Assembly (NCBI GenBank): GCA_030035585.1
Contig: CM057471.1
Span: 96,845,819 to 96,909,818 of the forward strand
Source of the DNA: Dugong dugon
Taxonomy: Eukaryota > Chordata > Mammalia > Sirenia > Dugongidae
Direction of reading: 5' to 3'
Length of the DNA: 64,000 nucleotides
In this document: piece by piece, positions 35,578 through 46,274 of the stretch
Position numbering within the stretch: position 1 is the first letter of the stretch
Layout of the letters: each line of letters begins with the position of its first letter
Position numbers and translations under genes: made by a program
Notes under the pieces: model-generated
Databases searched by the model: none
Told to the model about the DNA's origin: nothing
The model's input: the letters and a program-made list of their open reading frames with translations, nothing else

Positions 35578-35850
35578 ACAAGAATTGTATGAAATATCCA
35601 GGATAGGCAGATGCATAGAGATCAAAGTGGCTACCAGGGGCAGGTGAGAGGAGAAAATGGGGAGATATTGCTTAAAGGGTACTGACTTTCTGTTAAAGGT
35701 AATGACAAAATGTGGAAAAAATAGTGGTATAGTTGCACAACATGGTGAACATAATTAAAATTACTGAATTGTATGCATAAAAATGGCTGAAATGGCAAAT
35801 GTGGTGTATTTCATTCACCACAGTTAACACACACACACACACACAGACAA
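35578..35850 (+). repeat. L1M (old L1) 3' end with (AC)n
   Basis: TTGCACAACATGGTGAACAT followed by ACTGAATTGTATGCATAAAA is the L1M 3' terminus. It ends in an AC run at about 35827-35845. Confidence 0.8.
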
Positions 35851-35953
35851 AGAGTGATCTAAGGAGAACGTTAACCTCCTAATGAACTAGTATGCATTCT
35901 TTGATCAGATAACCAAAGTTATGTCCCTCAATACATGTTTTAATCTTGATTGC

Positions 35954-36165
35954 AGCCCTGGTGGTGCAAATGGGTAATTAATCAGCTGTTAACTGAAAGG
36001 TTGGTTGTTCGAACCCATCCAGCAGCTTCACAGGAAAAAGACCTGGCAATCTGCTACCATAAAGCCACCAGGAAAACCCTACAGGGCATTTCTGCTCTGT
36101 TACATGGGGTCACTCTAAGTCAAAAATCGACTCGATGGCACCTAACAACAAGCAACAACAACGAA
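35954..36165 (+). repeat. AfroSINE
   Basis: Plus copy (GCAGCCCTGGTGGTGCAAAT) with a tail extended into ACCTAACAACAAGCAACAAC. Confidence 0.92.
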
Positions 36166-36388
36166 GAGCCCACTACTAAAATTAGGGTTAAACTGCAACA
36201 GCTATTATTAGCCCAGATTTATAATTTCATTCATTATATAAGTTTTAATTTTTTTATTCTTGTTGTCTGAGTCTAATTATATGTAACTTTTATTGTAAGT
36301 CAGCTAAAAGAGACTTTAGAAATAGACAAGATCTAAATAATAAATACATAAATAAACTAATAACAACACATCAAAACCCAAATCCATT

Positions 36389-36490
36389 GCCCAAGTTCAC
36401 ACAGCTGCTAAATGGTGGACACAGGATTCTCAGAGTTCCAAAGGGTATGCCCTTAATCGCCAGGCCTTGTTGCCTATTACTATCAATATG
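36389..36490 (-). repeat. MIR fragment
   Basis: Starts CAAGTTCACACAGCTGCTAA, the reverse MIR end. Closely resembles 41450-41550. Preceded by a 24-bp A-rich SINE-tail scrap (36365-36388). Confidence 0.7.
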
Positions 36491-36496
36491 ACATTA

Positions 36497-36694
36497 ACAC
36501 CTGTTGCCGTCGAGTCGATTCTGACTCAAAGCCACCCTATAGGACAGAGTAGAACTGCCCCATAGGGCTTCCAAGGCTGTAATCTTTACGGAAGCAGATT
36601 GCCACATCTTTCTCCCGTGGAGCAGCTGGTGGGTTTGAACCATAGTCCCTTCGGTTAGCAGCCAAGCACTTAACCACTGCACCACCAGGGCTCC
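36497..36694 (-). repeat. AfroSINE
   Basis: Complete minus copy, full-body subtype, ending CACCACCAGGGCTCC. Confidence 0.93.
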
Positions 36695-37140
36695 AAATAA
36701 TGACAATCTAGGGAGAAACATTGATTCCAAGTACTCCCCAACCCAGTTGCTTACACAGATCATAATCAGCTCCCACACACCTGGGCCCACGAACTAAGCC
36801 AACCTAACAGGGACTAGCTGGTTTGTTGTTGCGGGAATCCTGTCCAGGCACCAAGGGAAATGAGTGACCCAGCCAACGAGTTTAGGTTTAAGCAGAAAGG
36901 GAACAGCCAGGGTAGAATGTGAGCCACCTAATCTGCATAGAAGGACTTCAGATTCACCCATTTTAGAAACAGTTAAAGAGCTGAAGTGGAGGCAGTTGGG
37001 TGCATCACACTGCCCACAGCTTGGAATGTGTCCACCAGAGTGACGCTCACAGATGCAAAAGGAAAAGACGTTTTTCCTTCACTTCAACTACGGTTCTGTC
37101 ACAGACATCGTTTCTGCCTGAAATGATCTGCAGTTTTGTT
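36695..37140. other. Spacer, nothing recognised
   Basis: Single-copy sequence. The adjoining plus frame (37000-37425) is mostly translation of the pyrimidine tract that follows. Confidence 0.45.
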
Positions 37141-37292
37141 TCTAGCCCTCTTCCTTCATTCCTTCCCTCCTTCTTTTTTGCTTGCTTCCTCCCTCCCTCC
37201 CTTCGTTTCTTCTTTCCTTCCTTCCCCCACCCCGTTCCTTCCTTCCTTTTTCCTTTCTCCCTTCCTTTCCTTCTCCCTCCCGCCTTTCCTTG
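37141..37292. repeat. Polypyrimidine (TTCC/CCCT)n tract
   Basis: About 150 bp almost entirely C and T on the plus strand, with irregular CCTT and CCCT units. Confidence 0.9.
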
Positions 37293-38904
37293 GACAGAAC
37301 CAAATAACAGTGAGAATAAGCTGCAGGTGGTCTATGAGAACCTAGCAGTAGTTCAGTTTCCAGACGGAGGTTGCCAGCCTATTGTGCCAGCGTTAGGCAC
37401 AGAGTCAGTGCTCAATCAATGCATGTAGAATTAGGCTGAGTGGGCCTTTATCTAAGAGACCATAGAAACTGCTGAACCCAAGAAGCAAAGAAATTCACAA
37501 AACAATCTACAATGTACCCATGCATTTGAAAACATGAGTCAAATGGGGACAAAGTCAATAATAAGCCTCCAATACCTAGGCCATTCGGTTGTGAGTACTC
37601 CATACATGTTCACTCATAAAGATAGCCTTTGGTGAGAAGGGTTAAAATCCAATAGAGTGTTAAGCTCAGTCGACAGAGATGTCTTTTTCTCACATAGGCC
37701 AAATGCATTGCCTCATTTGAATTCAGATTTGTATATATTTGAGGTTAACCAATATGAAGTGGCACAGGGAAACCTAGGGAACAATTGCATCCCTCAGGAT
37801 AAAAGTGCAGCATGCAATGACAGTCTTTATTAACCTGGGTAAGGTGTTTATGTCCCTGGAAAGATGCCCTTTAAATGACTCTATCGTTGTTTAAACAAAT
37901 TAGTTATGGTCTCCCCCACTCATGTTCCGTCCACTCCACACAGAGACACAGATGGTATTACGTTTTAGGAGGAGGACTGCTTCCAATAGCAGTCTCCCAA
38001 GCTACAAATGTGATTTAAAACCTCTCAACCAGCACTTTACCCGTGGCGAGAAGCATCGCCTATCCCCTGAGAAGTCGTGAGCGCAGTCTCCCTTTAAGGG
38101 CACTTAAAGTGGCCTGAAATTGAATAATCTTTGCAATTTACTATGGCTATTTCCCTGTGGTACAGAATAAAGTCGAAGATGCAGAGAGCTCAGGGAATCC
38201 GAGCGAGCAAAAGGATTTGGAGCTTGGAGAAGAGCCTACCGTCATTTCCACTCTTTATATCCACCCACCTTCAAGCCACAAATGAAAGAAAAGTACTCTG
38301 CCCACAGATAATTTGAATGATTTCTCTGAATGTGACTCATTTAGATGAAGCATATGGAAACTCATTTTGGCAAAAATGAACCAAGGAGGTAGGGGCGGGG
38401 TGAGTAGAAGGGTAGAAAATAATCGACTAGATTAAACCAAGAACAAGGTTTTCTTAGGATGCCTCCTCAACATTACTTATATTCTCAATGAGTTATTCCA
38501 CGGTTATAAAAACTGCTTATTCTCCATATAAAGACTTAGAAAATTGTTTTGCTTCTTTGAGTTGGGATTCAAAGGAGACAGATGGAAATCTCTAGGTCTA
38601 AAGTGGGATTATGGTTCTAGAATTTGGACTGCTGAATTTTTTCACTGGGTTGACTACTTTAATTAAATTATTGGGGATCCACCCAATACTCACTTCCCTT
38701 GGTGCTGTAGAGGTCACCCTGTGTTACAGTAGTATGTTATTTAAGGACTTTACCACTGGACCCACTTGCTTGACTGGAAAAGTTGTATCGATGTATAAAC
38801 AAGCCATGATGATAATTACTGACCTAAATGTCTCTGGCATGGAAGAAATTATTCTTAGCATGAATTTGACACCACAAAAATGCAAATGACAGTACTGTGC
38901 TTGG
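37293..38904. other. Repeat-free single-copy segment
   Basis: About 1.6 kb without recognised transposons. Holds a perfect FOX-type palindrome TTGTTTAAACAA (37887-37898) followed by ATTAG. The frame 38611-38886 has no recognised domain and looks fortuitous. Confidence 0.5.
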
Positions 38905-39115
38905 TAAGATCCCTAGGTGGTGCAAACAGTTTGTGCTCAACTACTAACCTAAAGGTTGACAGTTCAAAGCCACCAGCAGTACCATGAAAGAAAGGCCTAG
39001 CAATCTGCTTTCATAAAGATTACAGCCAAGAAAACCCTATGGAGCAGTTCTACTCTGTAACATATGGCGTTGCCGTGAGTCAGAGTCGACTTGATGGCAA
39101 AAGGATTTTTGGGTT
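38905..39115 (+). repeat. AfroSINE
   Basis: Plus copy (GATCCCTAGGTGGTGCAAAC) of the GTAACATATGG subtype. Confidence 0.91.
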
Positions 39116-39278
39116 TTCCTGTGCTAGGTGCTGGGTCCATAAAGTTACGTAAGTCTGGTCCCTTATTTTGAAGAGTGTATGATTTATGGTGGACACTGAT
39201 AAAGTTACAGATCTAAGTTAGAAGTCTTTCACCAAAGAATTTTAGTACATGTCAAAGAAGGGGCTTATATAGTGTTAT

Positions 39279-39320
39279 GGTTAGCAGCCAAGATCTTAAC
39301 CACTGCGCCACCAGGGCTCC
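39279..39320 (-). repeat. AfroSINE head fragment
   Basis: Only the first about 42 bp of the SINE (complement of GGAGCCCTGGTGGCGCAGTGG). It sits at the left edge of MaLR internal sequence. Confidence 0.75.
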
Positions 39321-40255
39321 ATGTGGAAGTGGCTTTGAAATTGAATGAATAGAGGCTGGAAGAGTTTAAAGGGCCTAATAGTAAAAGCCTTGATTGCCTT
39401 GAAGAGACTGTTGGTGGAGTTATGGACATCAAAGATGATTCTGGTGAGGACTCATATAAGGAAGTGAGGAGAGCTATTACACTGGAGATGGTGCAGATGG
39501 CGAGAAGCAGCAGCAGAGAAAAGGCAGCAACAGAACCAGGAGAGCAGTGCTGGAGCTGACCCATGGAGCAAGAGAGCTGAGGGCCTTCTGGCCAAAGTTC
39601 ACTGGCAGAGTAGAGTGCCTCCAGGCACTTACTGATGGAACTAAAGAGCTTTGGAACACTTGCCTCAGCAGGGCAGACATAGGCGATGAGGCCTGAGGGG
39701 TCGAGAGGCCAAGAAAGGCAGGAAGCAGAGCTGCCTCAGTCTCAAAGCATAGGGCCACAACCTCTGGGGTCTTAGTGGATGGAGTTGCCACTCAGATAGA
39801 CTAGGAGAATGGGGCTGCCCAAAGCCAAGGGAGCAGAGTTGCCATTCCAGTGGGCCTGGAAGACAGAGTTGAAGCCCAGGACCAAGGGGTCTCCACTCAG
39901 AATATGGAGAGTGTGGCCAATACCTGGAGTCTGGAGGGCAGGGCCATTGTCTAAATGGTCTCTGAGAACAGAGGATTATTTTCAAGCCTTGAGAGCTAAT
40001 GTAATGTGTTCTGATGACTTGCTTGGTGCCTGTTATCCCTTCTTTCCCTCCAATTTCTCCCATTTGTAATGGAAATGTCTAGCTTGTGCTTGTTCCACCA
40101 TTGTACTTTGGAAGCAGATAACTTTTATTCTAGATTTCACAGATGAAGAGGAATTTTTAGATTTTGGACTTGGAGTTAATTCAAGATTTTTGTTATGATA
40201 TGAATGTGTTTTACATGTGGCAAGGACATGGATTTTGGGGGACCAAAGGCTGGAA
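39321..40255 (+). mobile_element. MaLR internal region
   Basis: Resembles THE1/MLT-type internal sequence: AAGTGGCTTTGAAATTGAAT at the start and GACCAAAGGCTGGAATG directly before the LTR. MaLRs are non-autonomous ERV-L relatives. No intact ORF; frames at 39477-40063 on either strand are incidental. The 5' LTR is not recognisable: only TGTTATGG remains at 39273, next to a SINE scrap. Confidence 0.78.
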
Positions 40256-40776
40256 TGTTATGGATTGAATTGTATCCCCCAAAATATGTGTCAACTTGGC
40301 TAGGCCATGATTCTCAGTATTGTGTGATTGTCTACCATTTTGTCATCTGATGTGATTTCCTTACGTGTTGTAAATCCTACCTCTATGATGTTAATGAGGC
40401 AGGATTGAGGCAGTTATGTTAATGAGGCAGGACTCAATCTACAAGATTACGTTGTGTCCTAAATCAATCTCTTTTGAGATACAGAAGAGAGAAATGAGCA
40501 GAGAGACGTGGGGACCTCATACCACCAAGAAAGCAGCACCAGGAGCAGAGCACATCCTTTAGACCCAGGGTTCTTGCACTGAGAAGCTCCCAGAGAAGGA
40601 GAAGATTGGTGACAAGGACCTTCTCCCAGAGCCAACAGAGAGAGAAAGCCTTCCCCTGGAGCTGATGTCCTGAATTTGAACTTGTAGCCTACGAGACTGT
40701 GAAAGAATAAATTTCTGTTTGTTAAAGCTATCCACCTGTGGTATTTCTGCTATAGCAGCACTAGGTAACTAAGAGA
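40256..40776 (+). repeat. MaLR-type LTR (3' LTR of the element at 39321)
   Basis: TGTTATGGATTGAATTG to AACTAAGAGA (CA changed to GA), 521 bp. Contains a direct repeat GTTAATGAGGCAGGA (40390s and 40410s) and AATAAA near 40707. Reference copy for 2197, 4238, 49465 and 59962. Confidence 0.9.
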
Positions 40777-41300
40777 TGCACATTAGAGGTAAAAGGGGTA
40801 GCAAGAGCTTCAGCACCTCTCTTGTGTCCGTCAGACCCTGCCATTTTTCTGTGCTTTGAATGATCTCCACCAGTGATTATTTGCATCTCCGGGCCTTCAG
40901 GAGCCAAAGACCACTCTGCCCACGTTTGCAGGGCAGAAGTATTGGGGATTCAACATATATTGGGAGCAGCCCTCAACCAATGAGGAGCTAGGATATAAAC
41001 ACCCCAGCTCACTCATCCCTCAAGTGGAATAATTCTGAAATATGTGCTTTGTACTACTTCCCAGAATTTCCCCACAACATTAAGCTCAAGTCACCCCTGT
41101 GGTCACCCCTGTAGTTCACCTTTCCTTGATTTCCTCCCCATCCCTGTATCTCTTTCCCACTTCACCTATTTGACCTAATTCCCCCATTTGACCTATTTCA
41201 ATCTGCCTTTCCTTCAAAGTCCTAAAATCCTCCTATTCTGTCTGGCTTTCAGCAGATTTTAAAATCTTCCCTCTCCCAATTTCTTTACAATAGCAACAAT
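40777..41300. other. Unassigned; possible old LTR trace
   Basis: GGAGCAGCCCTCAACCAATGA at about 40965 resembles AGGAGCAACCCTCAACCAAA at 53153, suggesting both are pieces of one unidentified old repeat. Confidence 0.35.
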
Positions 41301-41304
41301 GGCT

Positions 41305-41550
41305 AACACAGATAACAGACTTTATGTGCATGGTTCTAAATGTTCTATGCATGCTAACTCATTTGTTGATCATTTAAACCACCCAACAATCCTAGGAAGG
41401 AGGTAGTACACTATCTGCATTTGAATCCTAAAGAAGGTGAATAACTTGCCCAAGTTCACACCTCCGCTAAGTGGTGGAAACAGGATTCCCAGGGTTCCGA
41501 AGTATGTGCCCTTAATTACCACGCCTTATTGCTTATTAGTATCCATGTGA
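41305..41550 (-). repeat. MIR SINE
   Basis: Nearly full reverse MIR: TAACTCATTTG..., CAATCCTAGGAAGGAGGTAG, AACTTGCCCAAG, GTGCCCTTAATTACCACG. Confidence 0.82.
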
Positions 41551-41554
41551 CATT

Positions 41555-41719
41555 CAAAAAAAACAAACCCATTGCCGGTGAATTGATTCCAACTCACAGG
41601 GACACTATAGGGCAGAGAAGAACTAACCATAGAGTTTCCAAGGAGCAGCTGGTGGATTTGAACTGCTGATCTTTTGGTGAGGAGCCTGAGCTCTTAACCA
41701 CTGTGCCACCAGGGCTCCA
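41555..41719 (-). repeat. AfroSINE (45-bp-deleted subtype)
   Basis: Minus copy lacking the TGTAATCTTTACGGAAGCAG segment. Possible target repeat ATGTGACATT / ACATGACGTT. Confidence 0.9.
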
Positions 41720-41959
41720 CATGACGTTAGTCATCACTGTATTTAGATTTTCTTATATTCTTTTCTAGTATCATTAATTGCTTCCCAGAGTATAGGTAAG
41801 ACTATATTTTAAAACAGTATCATTTTCATAGCTCACTTAAGATAAAACTTTTAAAATGAAAGAGTCTGGTGTTGATATTTGATTTCTTTCCTGGGATATT
41901 CCCCTGTACACCCTCCTTGTGCAGCGTCAAACTGCTGAGCACAACTTGGGGCCCTGGGC

Positions 41960-42075
41960 CTGCTCTCACTTCTGCTTGAGTTGCTCTTCCTGCAGATCCT
42001 CATGGTGCCCTCCTTCACCTCCTTCAGGTCTCAATTATCATCAGTGACAATTTCCTATGAAATGACAACCCTTTT
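41960..42075 (+). repeat. L2 LINE fragment
   Basis: TTGCTCTTCCTGCAGATCCT, then CTCCTTCACCTCCTTCAGGT: L2 3' region. Confidence 0.7.
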
Positions 42076-42699
42076 GCTCTCACCACCTGCTCTGAAGGAG
42101 AGAGTGGAGGGAAGGTATGGGATTCAGCCCATGAAGCTACAAGGTTATTACCATCATCATAATTGACTCAAGAAAGTTTATGATTTGGTCCAGAGTGGCC
42201 ACATTGTTAAGAGCTGATGCCACAGGTTCACGAACCATCAAAAGTGACTGGCTGGGTTGTTGCAAGTCAGGCAGCCCATCCCCTGGTATTTTCAAGCATG
42301 ACCCATGCAAGGTTATTGTGTCCTTATTTTAAAGACTCCTTAGTCAACTACCCCCCAATCTTCCCCTCCTCCCCGATAATCCAGTCCTTAATATTAAGGA
42401 ATCATCCTTCTGGCTGATTAAATTTTTTGGCCAGAGCTTTTCTGCTTTCCTTTGTTTTGAGGAGATGGAGAGGACTTGGGACAAAGGCCTTAACTGCCAT
42501 ATTTGAAAACTGTTGCAAAACCAGCTCTTTGCTTTCAAGAGGAAGAAGAGGAAGAAGAAGCACTCTGTCTATCCAACACCTCTACTTGGATGACACAAAG
42601 CACCTCAAATCCACATGACTGGGATGGACAGATACTTGTCCTAAAAGCTATTCACAACTTCCCTCTTCTTGGCCTTCCTCTACTTGTAGAAGCTGAAAA
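42076..42699. other. Spacer with purine (GAA) run
   Basis: GAGGAAGAAGAGGAAGAAGA at 42539-42558. Nothing else recognised. Confidence 0.45.
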
Positions 42700-42924
42700 G
42701 CTAAAACGCTAGATGTTCAAAGCTCCATTTAGCTATGGGTAGCCACGTAACTTAGTTATAGCCAATATGATATAGGCAAAAGCTCCAGGGAAGGATCTCT
42801 TCCCAATGAAAAGGAAAAAAAATTGTTAGGATAAAGCCCTTTACCCTTGACCCTTCTTCAAATTTTCTGCCTGGAATTCAGGTACTAGGCTGAGTTCACA
42901 GAAGCTATCTTAAAACATAATGAG
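42700..42924 (+). repeat. Old LTR fragment, MLT1-like, left part
   Basis: GGTAGCCACGTAACTTAGTT and CCAATATGATATAGGCAAAA resemble MLT1 LTR bodies. Resumes at 43402 after an L1 insertion with a clear target repeat. Confidence 0.5.
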
Positions 42925-43388
42925 GAGTGGACAGCCCCGTAAAACCAAATGGGACTAATGAGGTACAGTAGTCCAGTGACAAGGGCCAGAAAGCAGAATG
43001 GGACAAGGAAGCTGGTGATAGGGAATCCAAGGTTGAGTTGGGATATTGTTGATGTGTTATGAGATTGTTGACCATTGTCATAGGGCAACATGTGTAGTAA
43101 CTGTTTAATGAGAAACTATTTTGTTCTGTAAGCCTTCATCTTAAGTGAGAATAGCAGCACGATTGGAAGAGTGTAGTCAATGTCACTGAACTGTGCATGT
43201 AGAAATTTTTGAAATGGTGTATCTTTGGCTATGTGTATTTTCACCAAAAAAAAAAGGTTGAGAAGTTAGAGGGTTGACATGTTGTGAGGTTATTAACCAA
43301 TGTCATAAAACAATATGTGTACTATTGTTTCATGAGAAACTATTTGTTCTGTAAGTCTTCACCTGAAGTACAATAAGAAAAAAGAAAA
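42925..43388 (+). mobile_element. L1 3'-end insertion with two L1 tails
   Basis: Flanked by a perfect 13-bp repeat AAAACATAATGAG (42912-42924 and 43389-43401). Inside are two related L1 3' ends (about 43033-43152 and 43262-43388), separated by an L1M-type terminus with an A10 run (43153-43252). Confidence 0.85.
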
Positions 43389-43401
43389 AAAACATAATGA
43401 G

Positions 43402-43612
43402 ATAAGCAAGAGAGTGAAGGTCTACATGCTAAGGTAGATAGACCAGAAGCTCAAAAGAGTCTGCCTCTCTCTACCATCCCCAAATGGTTGAGCTGCTTTT
43501 CAAGGCCTAGATGGCAGAGCCCTGGACTTCCAGTGTTGTGAGTCACATACACCCCTAACTGTTTAAGCCACTCCAGTGTTTAGCTGTTCCTTGTAGCTAA
43601 ACACTAACATAA
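43402..43612 (+). repeat. Old LTR fragment, MLT1-like, right part
   Basis: GTTTAAGCCACTCCAGTG is reminiscent of MLT1 3' ends. Includes a perfect 10-bp hairpin (43576-43585 with 43595-43604), probably fortuitous. Confidence 0.4.
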
Positions 43613-43624
43613 AGACTGATCTCA

Positions 43625-44403
43625 TGAAATTCCACTCTTACCTGGCCCCAATGTCCCTATCTTAGTAAACAGCACCTCCATCCTTCTGGGTTTACAGGCC
43701 AGAAATCCTGGGAATTAACCCTGATGCTGCCCCCTCCTTCATATCCATATCCAATCCATCACTGCCTACATGTCCATCTACTACTCACCATCTTAACTCC
43801 AGATACCACTGTCTGTCATCAACATGTCTACAATAGCCTCCAGGCATGTCTCCCTGAACACATGAGGTCCTCATGGTAGCTGGTTACCTTTTCAAAATAC
43901 AAATCTAATTATCTACTCACACACAGGAACACACATACAGTCCCGCTTAAAATTCCTTCAGTGACTCTCCAAATGGCCTGTGATCATTATCTAAATATTT
44001 AACATGGCCTGAAAGTCTCTTGGGGCTTGCCCCAGCCTGTCTTTCCAGTCTTAGCTTGTGCCAATCTCTCTGAGCTCCAGCTGCTGTGACTGGAAAGCTC
44101 TTTGCAGTCCCTACCCTTGTGCCGGTTGACACCTGGTTGGCTCCTCTTACTCATCCAGAACACAGCTCCGGCCTCTCGACCTCAGAGAACCCTTCCCTGA
44201 CTCAGCTCAGTAGTGCAGACCCTTTGTTTAACACTGCCACAGAACCCCCTTCCTCATTTTCAGGATCTCTAGTTGTAAATACATATCCTTGGTGGGATTA
44301 CTCTTTTAATGGTAAATCCTTGAGCGCAGGGTCTGTGTCTGATTTTTCGTTTTGTCTTTTGCAAGGCATTCTCCATGCCTAATGTGATGCCCAGCATATA
44401 GTA
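43625..44403 (+). repeat. L2 LINE 3' region
   Basis: Collinear with L2: CCAATCCATCACTGCC, CCCGCTTAAAATTCCTTCAG, ACATGGCCTGAAAG, TTTGCAGTCCCTACC, GCGCAGGGTCTGTGTCTGAT. Ends in CCAGCATATAGTA, where a SINE interrupts. Confidence 0.85.
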
Positions 44404-44564
44404 AACTAAATCCACTGCCATCAAGTTGATTCCAACTCATAGCAACCCTATAGGACAGAGTAGAACTGCCCCATAGGGTTTCCAGTGAGCAGCTGGTGGA
44501 TTTGAACTGCCAACCTTTTGGTTAGCAGCCAAGCTCTTAAGCACTTGGCCACCACGAATCCCAT
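44404..44564 (-). repeat. AfroSINE inserted in L2 (45-bp-deleted subtype)
   Basis: Perfect 13-bp target duplication CCAGCATATAGTA (44391-44403 and 44565-44577), itself L2 sequence. Confidence 0.95.
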
Positions 44565-44577
44565 CCAGCATATAGTA

Positions 44578-44612
44578 GGTGGTCGATAAATATTTCTTGA
44601 ACAAGGAAAAGC
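44578..44612 (+). repeat. L2 LINE terminus
   Basis: GGTGGTCGATAAATATTTCT continues L2 after the SINE, to the usual L2 end. Confidence 0.8.
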
Positions 44613-44981
44613 AAATAGCTCATTCAATCAACCAGTCCTTAAATAATTGATGATTAACAATATATCATTTAAACAAAATTAAATAAAATAATAATATAAT
44701 GGAGATAATGCAGAAAAGATACTGAGCTTTACTGGTCATGAATGTTTTACTAACAATCAAAGTTTGGGATCTCACTAACAGAGTCTGTTTCTGTCCCCAC
44801 TTGCTCTGATGCATGCATGGTCTGGGTGAAGCAGTAGAGTGGAGAGGACATATGCTCTGGACAGCTAAGGCCAAGCTATGATGAGGGTCACCCTGCTGAG
44901 GGTTAATCCTGACTTGCAGCCTGTGTTAGGAGTGTGATCAGCTTACAGGAAGAAGCTGTGAAAAAGGCCTTCCCCTTTATC
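44613..44981. other. Spacer, AT-rich then single-copy
   Basis: AT-rich stretch at 44640-44700. No recognised feature. Confidence 0.45.
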
Positions 44982-45357
44982 CCAAACAACCTTCCATTCC
45001 TGACTTCCCTGAAACACACCCTCCACACCCAAACAACTTTCCATTCCTGACATCCCTGACACACACTCTCCACACCCAAACAACCTTCCACTCCTGATGT
45101 CCCTTGCACACACTCTCCACAGCCAAACAACTCTCCATTCCTGACCTCCCTGACACACACTCTCCACACCCAAACAACTTTCCACTCCTGATGTCCCTTG
45201 CACACACTCTCCACAGCCAAACAACTCTCCATTCCTGACCTCCCTGACACACACTCTCCACACCCAAACAACTTTCCACTCCTAACGTCCCTGACACACA
45301 CTCTCCACACTCAAACAACCTTCCGTTCCTGAGTTCCTTGACATACACTCTGTACAC
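44982..45357. repeat. Minisatellite, 8 units of 47 bp
   Basis: Units start CCAAACAAC at 44982, 45029, 45076, 45123, 45170, 45217 and 45264, and TCAAACAAC at 45311, always 47 bp apart. Units 3-4 and 5-6 form a 94-bp higher-order repeat differing at one visible base. Confidence 0.97.
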
Positions 45358-45580
45358 CAGGGATGAGGTCACCAGCTGAGAAAGAACTTGCCCTCAAGGT
45401 TCAGGCCTCCTTCACTGAATTACTTAGAAAACTGGTCAATGAGATAATAGAAAAGAAGGAAAAGAGTTGGCAGGAAAGGTGAGAAACTGTCTTGTGTCTA
45501 GACAGTCTTAGTTTTCAGACAGTTAAGATTGTCTTCAAGAAGAAGGTGCTCTTCCTTACTTTATGGTTCTCTCAGTCACT

Positions 45581-45792
45581 AAAAAAAAAAAAATTTACCA
45601 TCAAGTCAGCTCCAATTCACAGCGACCCCATGTGTGTCAAAGTAGAACTATGCTGTGCAGGGCTTACAATGGCTGATTTTTCACAAGTAGATCACCAGGC
45701 CTTTCTTCCGAGATGCCTCTGGGTGGACTTGAACCTCCAGACTTTCGGTTACCACCTAAGCTCTTAACTGTTTGCACCACCCAGGGACTCCA
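45581..45792 (-). repeat. AfroSINE
   Basis: Minus copy with an A13 tail. Flanked by CTCAGTCACT (45571-45580) and CTCAATCACT (45793-45802). Confidence 0.94.
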
Positions 45793-45876
45793 CTCAATCA
45801 CTGAGTTACCAGGATTCATCCGTTCCCAGTTTCACAACCAAATCATACTACACAACCAAAGGAAGTGGGTGTACCA

Positions 45877-46090
45877 AAAAAACCCAAACCCACTGCATCG
45901 AGTCAATTCCTATTCATAGTGACCCTATAGGACAGAGAGAGTAGAACTGCTCCATTAGGTTTCCAAGGCTGTAATCTTTGTAAGGAAGCAGACTGCCACA
46001 TCTTTCTACCACAGAGCTGCTGGTGGGTTCGAACCACTGACCTTTTGGTTAGCAGCTAAGCACTTTAACTACTGCACCATCAGAGCTCCT
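45877..46090 (-). repeat. AfroSINE
   Basis: Complete minus copy with an A-rich tail and a small GAGA duplication in the GGACAGAGAGAGTAGAAC stretch. Confidence 0.92.
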
Positions 46091-46274
46091 TATAATGGGG
46101 ATAGAGGCTGTGTTTTGTGGAAGCAAGAGAATAAACTGGTGTTTGTGCAGCTTTGAATCTAGATCTTGGTCAAGTGGAATGGAGTGGAGAGAAATAGGAA
46201 GAATGACATATAACATTTCCCTCCACACCCACCCAAGCCCACTGAACTCCATTTTATTCCATTCTCTCTAAGAG

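Noticed and set aside
37000-37428. A 142-codon plus-strand frame
   Set aside because: About half is Ser/Pro/Phe/Leu translation of the pyrimidine tract; no domain and no splice context.
39477-40069. Overlapping frames of 86-132 codons as coding sequence
   Set aside because: They lie in MaLR internal sequence on both strands with no recognisable domain, and MaLR internal regions seldom retain coding capacity.
43576-43604. A perfect 10-bp hairpin as an RNA structure or terminator
   Set aside because: It is in an old LTR-like remnant, is a single occurrence, and a hairpin of this size is plausible by chance in 64 kb.
44903-45372. Three overlapping minus-strand frames of 106-135 codons rich in Cys, Gly and Val
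   Set aside because: They are translations of the 47-bp minisatellite in all three frames, which is open by repetition.
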